Assembly (NCBI RefSeq): GCF_002078875.1
Contig: NC_034409.1
Location: 61,715,874-61,779,873 of the forward strand
Reading direction: 5' to 3'
Length of the DNA stretch: 64,000 nt
Origin: Numida meleagris
Lineage: Eukaryota > Chordata > Aves > Galliformes > Numididae
Shown in pieces: positions 58,776-64,000 of this stretch. Under the pieces are notes generated by a model. That model searched no databases, was not told the DNA's origin, and worked only from the letters and a program-made list of their open reading frames with translations. Each line of letters opens with the position of its first letter. The stretch's first letter is position 1. A program made the position numbers and the translations under genes.

Positions 58776-59178
58776 AGAATCATAGAATATCCCAACTTGG
58801 AAGGGACCCATAAGGATCACTGAGTGCAACTCCTGCCTCCACATAGGACCACGTGAAAATCAGACCATATAATTGAGAGCATTGTTCAGACGCTCCTTCA
58901 ACTCCAGTGAGTTCGGTGCCGTGACCACTGCCCTGGGCGGCCTGTTCCAGTGCCTGAAGAACCTTTTCCTGATATCCAGCCTGGCATTCCCCTGACACAG
59001 ATCCTTGCCATTCCTTCAGGATCTTTTGGTGTCACTAGAGAATAGAGCTCAGCACTTCCCCTCCGTTCCCCTCCTGAGGAAGCTATAGGCTGTGATGAGG
59101 CCTCACCTCTGTCTCCTCTTCTCTGGGCTGAACAAACCAAGGGACCTCAGCTGCTTCTCATACATCTTCCCCTAGATA
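58776..59178 (-). mobile_element. CR1 LINE 3' fragment, reverse strand
   Basis: The inverted tail AGAATCATAGAATATCCCAA is followed by GGCCTGTTCCAGTGCCTGAA, CTTTTCCTGATATCCAGCCT and TTCTCTGGGCTGAACAAACC. About 400 bp. Confidence 0.92.
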
Positions 59179-59187
59179 AGACTGGGC

Positions 59188-59465
59188 ATTAGTGACTGGA
59201 CAAGGAGGAATGGTTTTTAACTGAAAGAGGGGAGATTTAGGTTAGATATTAGGAGAAAATTCTTTACTCAGAAGGTGGTGAGGCACTGGAACAGGTTGCC
59301 CAGAGAATCTGTGGGTGCCTCCATCCTGGAGGCATTCAAGGCCATATTGGATGGGACCCTGGGCAGCCTGATCTGCTGGGTGGCAGCCCAGTTCATTGCA
59401 GGGGTGTTCAGGCTTGATGGTCTTCAAGGTCACTTCTAACACAAGACATCTTATGATACTATGGT
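59188..59465 (+). mobile_element. CR1 LINE 3' end
   Basis: GATTTAGGTTAGATATTAGG, then GGCACTGGAACAGGTTGCCC, then CTTGATGGTCTTCAAGGTCA, ending in a worn tail CTTATGATACTATGG. It abuts the 5' end of the inverted copy to its left. Confidence 0.9.
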
Positions 59466-62400
59466 TAAGTGTAATTTTAGCAGCTTTGTTTTTGTGTTCC
59501 CACCTCAAAGAATGGGGCTTGATATAGTTTGTTCTCTGCTGAAATGTTGCTCAGGTCAAGACATTCCTCTTCTGCAGCTGGCAGTAACAAATGAAAGGAG
59601 AAGACACATTTACTCTAGCTTTATATAATCTGAACCTTGGCTAATTGCTGTCTTCTTGGATATTAGGATGGAAAAGTGCTTGCAAGCATTCTTGTTGGAA
59701 GAATGACTGTCTGGGTTAGACCAAAACCCTGCAGTGCTCAATATCCTGTCTCCAGAGGTAGACTTGTAAGGAAGAGTACAAGGATGAGGAACTGTTACTC
59801 CACTAGCTTTTAGCAGTCGGTGGTTTGCAGATCTCCTGAGATAGTTGCAACGTTTTTGAGTTTTTGATGTGTGAGCCTTTGTAGAATTTTAGCAGCCACA
59901 ACATCCTGTAGAAAGGCATTCCACAGCTTAATTAAGTGTTGCACGAAGGTAATGTCCAAGCACTGGGCAAAAGTACCTTCTGGTTAGAGAGCTTCAGAAC
60001 TGTAATTAGTGCTCTCAGAACATATGCAGCTGAATATCAGGACAGTTAAGTGGAAGAAGCATTCATCTTAGGCTCATTTATAGTAGTTTTATGAGAGTAC
60101 TGTATCGGGTTAGTTATGGCAGCTGTGCATTTTTTTTAGACAGCAGCAAAAACATGCTGATACTGCATAACGTAGCCTTTAATGCAAAAGGGATGAGCTG
60201 TTGCTGTAATTGCATTTGCCACAGATCTAGTTGTGTGCATGGACCACAATCATGGTTTGGTTGACGTGATAGCTTGTATTAGGTTGTCTTAACTTTATTA
60301 GTATGAGCACTTACTGAATTTAGCTTAAGATGTCCTTGTAGTGAAAGTCAGAACAAATACTGGTGACTGAGAAGCCAAGTCAATGGTTATATGGTGCAAT
60401 AACATCTACAAGCTGTTCTCAGAATCATGATAAAAGCAAATAAATGCAGTCATCTTCTTCGTGTTATGTGGAAAGTCATAAAATATGTATAAAATTTTAT
60501 TATGTGTGTTAGCCAATAGCTGAATTTGCTAAGGGTAGGAAAAAAATAAGTTGAGTTGTACCAACAGATATTTGGAACCGGTATGATTTATCTGACTCTG
60601 TGTTTGGTGTCAACGTCTCTAAGGCTGTTTTCATTCTTGTCTCTGACCTTCTGATTGAATAACGTGAGTTACTTGAAGATGGAATAGACAGAAATAAAAG
60701 CCCAGAACTGATTATGGTTTGTAGTTCATCCTGTACACTTGCTTAGCTAAATAGAAAGCATGTATAGACTATTTCATTGAGTAAGTATTCAACCATTTTT
60801 CTTCCAAATTCTAAGAAAACTGAAGTACTCTGATTTACTCTTTACCTTTTTCAGGCAATCTTAGCATGCTTTAGTTCTTATGACAGAAGTATATGCTGCT
60901 TTAATTTTAGTTCACTGTGAATATTTAGCTGTTTTTGTTTGATGTCTGCCTTCTTTCCCAGTCTCTTAAAATGCTGCCATAGAATTTTGTTTTTGCCACT
61001 TGGACCTGGCTTTTCTTTCTTGGACTGTAACGCTTTCTTTGCAAAATATGGCCTTATGAATCTCATATCTTTTTTCTTCAGCCTCAAGTATTATTTCTGT
61101 GCTATCACAGTTTTTAAAGCAGGAAATCTAAGGTTTTTTGTCTTAAAAGATTGTTTGATGTTTCAGATGGAGCATCAGCATTCTGCTGTGGAACCTAGCA
61201 ATGTTAGCTTGCAGAATGGTCTTTACTATGTGGTGTACTGCAGTGTTCTAAATAATCTGGAAAAGACTGTGCTATATGTCTTCCTCTGTCATGTATAAGC
61301 CTCAGTACAACTATATTTGGGTGCATTGACATGAAAACTAGGATTTAGTTTTTTGCTGTACTGGCTATGTGATACTCTCCGTAGATGTGACTTACTAATA
61401 AGTTCAAATGGATGATTTTTCCTTTGGTTTTGAAGATGCTCTTGTTTAGATAACAGTAATATAAGGCTACTGCTCTTCTGTAGATGGCAATAGTGCCCAG
61501 GCACACAAGCTAAACAAACTTAATAAAAGGTCTCACGTGATGCCCACAGTATTAGTATTTTATTGGCCAAATACTTTCTGCTTCAATGTAGTTGCAAAAA
61601 TCTAGGAATTCCTATGCTGGTAAAGAGTGGATGAGAGCCATATAGTGAGGGTGTACATGCCTAAGAACATCCACTGTATTTTCCTGTGCTTTTAAATTGA
61701 TTTATTATGACAAGCTAATGTATTACCAGGCAGATATATCCTAACAGTTAGGCTATTTCCCTAAAATTTACTAGGCATAAGACTTGAGGCATTTGTGTAA
61801 AAATACTTACATTTTTGTGCTGTTACAAAACTGCATTGTTTTTCTTTTGCCTGCATGCTAATTGTTGATCCTATTGGCCTAGTTATCTTGCTGCAGCTTA
61901 TTTATTTATAATAAATCTGCCTCAAGCTTTCCTCTACAAGAATCCCTTTCCTCTGCCTACTTGCACGTTCACTTCCTGCATAGGAGGAGACTGACTGAGC
62001 CCACAGGAGGTACTAGTTGCCTTATTATTTTAGTTGCCTATCCTTAGAAATGAGGTTGGATGTGCATTGGCTATCGTTCAGAGTACTTCAGCATGCTTAC
62101 CTCAAATAACAGTATAACAGCTGTATGACTTTACCAGTGCTGTCATCTGCCAGTTATATAGTGCTACTTACAAGTCATGGATCGCATAAAACTAATATCC
62201 ATTACACCTGAACCTTTTCGTCTTTTATCCCATAACTCTCTTCTTTTCTGGAGTGCATGTATGTTGATACGTCTCAACTGCCTGTGTAATTCTAGCAGCG
62301 ATCACTCCTGAAGAAATCCCTCTTACTATGGCTTTAAGATTGCGCAGAGAGTGACTTTTGTAACCTGATGAATGAGCTCTTTATGCAGCCCTAAAAACCT

Positions 62401-64000
62401 GCACTCAGCTTTCTCCTTTTTCAACTTTAATCCGTCAGCGATAGGAGGTGAACAGAAAAACCATTTTTTTTCTGCCTTTATTCCAGCCATGAGGCTTTTA
62501 CGTTCCTGGATGATGCTTCCTTTCATACAGTTGAGCTGCCTTGTGTGGTGGCACTGATATGAGCCTGTGAAGTGGAGGCATATTGCTCTGGAGTGTTTGG
62601 TAACCAGTAGTAAGGGTTTGGGAGGAGTTGCACATAGCTCTCAAGTCATCTAAATGGGCAGAAGAAGCCTGGGCAAATACTTGTCAAGATTGGTTTTTAG
62701 GGAGCATGTGTTTTGACTTCAAGTGGAAGTTACTTCCTTCATGGAACTCGCACGCCTCTGACAAATTTCATGGTACCTGCATGTAGCTATAAGAGTCTTT
62801 CCAAGGTATGAATGCCAAGGTGACGTGAAGAAGGGAGACAGAAAGGCGTAACGCAGTTTCCACGTATGAAAGAAAAGTCATAGAGTAGTTGGAACGTGAG
62901 GAAATAACTTGAGGCATTTAACTTGAACTCTAGAATTTACTCAGAGCCTTTGCAATTAAAGAAGCGGCCGGGTATTATCTACAAAAGTATACCACAAATA
63001 GTTTTAGTAGCAACGACGATATGAGTGTAAATTCATGGAATTATTAATTTGTCTTTATGTTGGACGCTGTTTGAGTGCAGAAGTCCCAGGAAGTCTTGCA
63101 GGCCAACCCTACGCGTTTGGGTTTTAAGAGTGGCCTTTGTAGAACTGAAATTCTGAAGTTCTGACTGCCTGAACTTCTTTTTACTTTGCAAGTTTCTTGA
63201 TCTGTTTGATTCCATTTAGCTTTAGTTTCCATCCAGCATTTCCCTATTGGTGTTTGGAGTTGTTATTAAAAACTTGGCAACTGCTTCTGCATTTTCTTCC
63301 TTTCTGCGTTGTGTTACCGGTTTTGTTGTTAGAGATTGTCTTTTGATTGTATGGGAGAGGCTTGGCATAATAGAATTCAAGATCCCACCGAAACATGTTT
63401 GTTTTAAAGAACATTATGTTCAACGTTTGTCATCCAGTGGATTTCTTTGACCTCTTGCATCCCTCCATTTATTGCAGCTCTTGAGAGAGAATGTTACTAC
63501 TTTGAAAGCAGACGAATTGGCGTTTTACTTCAGGTCAAAGATCTTAGCATCTGAATTTCTCCTCCAGTTGCTGTTCTAAGCACTGGAAGTAATGCATATC
63601 TTACTCAGACTGCTAGTCACTGAAGCAAGGACTTCAATCTAGTATCTGTCCCTACAAAATGCCCTCTGTGCAGCAAAACATTCTTGGATATACAGAGCAG
63701 AGTATCTGCAAGTATTCCAGTTTAAGCAATCTGAAGATGTGTGATGCATCTCTGGAGAAGGTTTCCAGGCTCCACTGGCTGGAACTGGTCACATGCTGAT
63801 GCATCCTTCACTGACAGTTACAAATGTGCCTGGATATTAGCAGGCTTTTAGGGCTTGAATGTCTGCAGGGAAAAAAATATTGCTGACCTAGTCAACCATG
63901 AGTAGTAGATGGTCTTCTGCCCAGAAGGCTGGTACCATGGGAAACCACCACGTCTGTGCATCTGCCCCTTCTCCCAGAAAGCTTCCATATGAATGATCAA

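Larger units (their letters stand above)
58588..64000 (+). other. ADIPOR2 intron 2, continues beyond the window
   Basis: At least 5.4 kb. A head-to-head CR1 pair occupies about 58776-59465; the rest is AT-rich and unique. I searched by eye for the conserved next ADIPOR2 coding block and did not find it. Confidence 0.7.

Noticed and set aside
1..64000. CRISPR arrays, operons, tRNA or rRNA genes, or a bacterial-type defence system
   Set aside because: No regularly spaced direct repeats, cloverleaf sequences or rRNA motifs were seen. The sequence is plainly vertebrate nuclear DNA.

Overview
This is vertebrate nuclear DNA, almost certainly from a bird and most likely a galliform such as chicken. 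The evidence is a set of intron-split genes with GT-AG boundaries, CpG-island promoters, and an interspersed-repeat load that is nearly all CR1 LINE 3' ends. There are no bacterial operons, CRISPR arrays or prophage genes. The linear order WNT5B then ADIPOR2, both on the + strand, is the order I recall from human 12p13.33, so this looks like the conserved syntenic block. In chicken I would expect it on chromosome 1, but that is from memory.

Layout. 1-12.5 kb is upstream intergenic DNA carrying several CR1 copies in both orientations and one perfect 42-nt hairpin. 12.5-14.7 kb is a CpG island with a 208-base assembly gap; it holds the WNT5B promoter and 5' UTR region and the first two coding exons. 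WNT5B runs from the ATG at 13809 to the stop at 29871 in four coding exons (13809-13888, 14416-14663, 21128-21420, 29413-29871). They join in consistent phase to a complete 359-residue Wnt ligand. Intron 2 holds an inverted pair of closely related CR1 tails. Intron 3 holds a long, heavily decayed ancient CR1 apparently interrupted by a younger CR1 tail. 29.9-38 kb is the WNT5B 3' flank and the intergenic spacer, with a MIR-like SINE and a decayed palindromic MITE-like element. 38.0-39.0 kb is a second CpG island, also broken by a gap (217 Ns), which I take to be the ADIPOR2 promoter and untranslated exon 1. The first ADIPOR2 coding exon lies at 58352-58587 (ATG at 58420), after about 19.5 kb of mostly unique intron. 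The rest of the gene lies beyond the right edge.

Function. WNT5B is a secreted, lipid-modified ligand classed with non-canonical Wnts. ADIPOR2 is a seven-transmembrane adiponectin receptor; only its cytosolic N-terminal start is visible. They are syntenic neighbours with separate promoters, and nothing in the sequence suggests co-transcription.

I did not find a new multi-gene system. The most interesting signals are a strong-context upstream ORF whose stop overlaps the WNT5B start codon, a GTGA tandem repeat built into the WNT5B intron 1 donor, sequence missing at both promoters, inverted CR1 pairs close to or between exons, and the isolated hairpin at 2635-2676. All boundaries of repeats are approximate, because I worked by eye from remembered consensus sequences.
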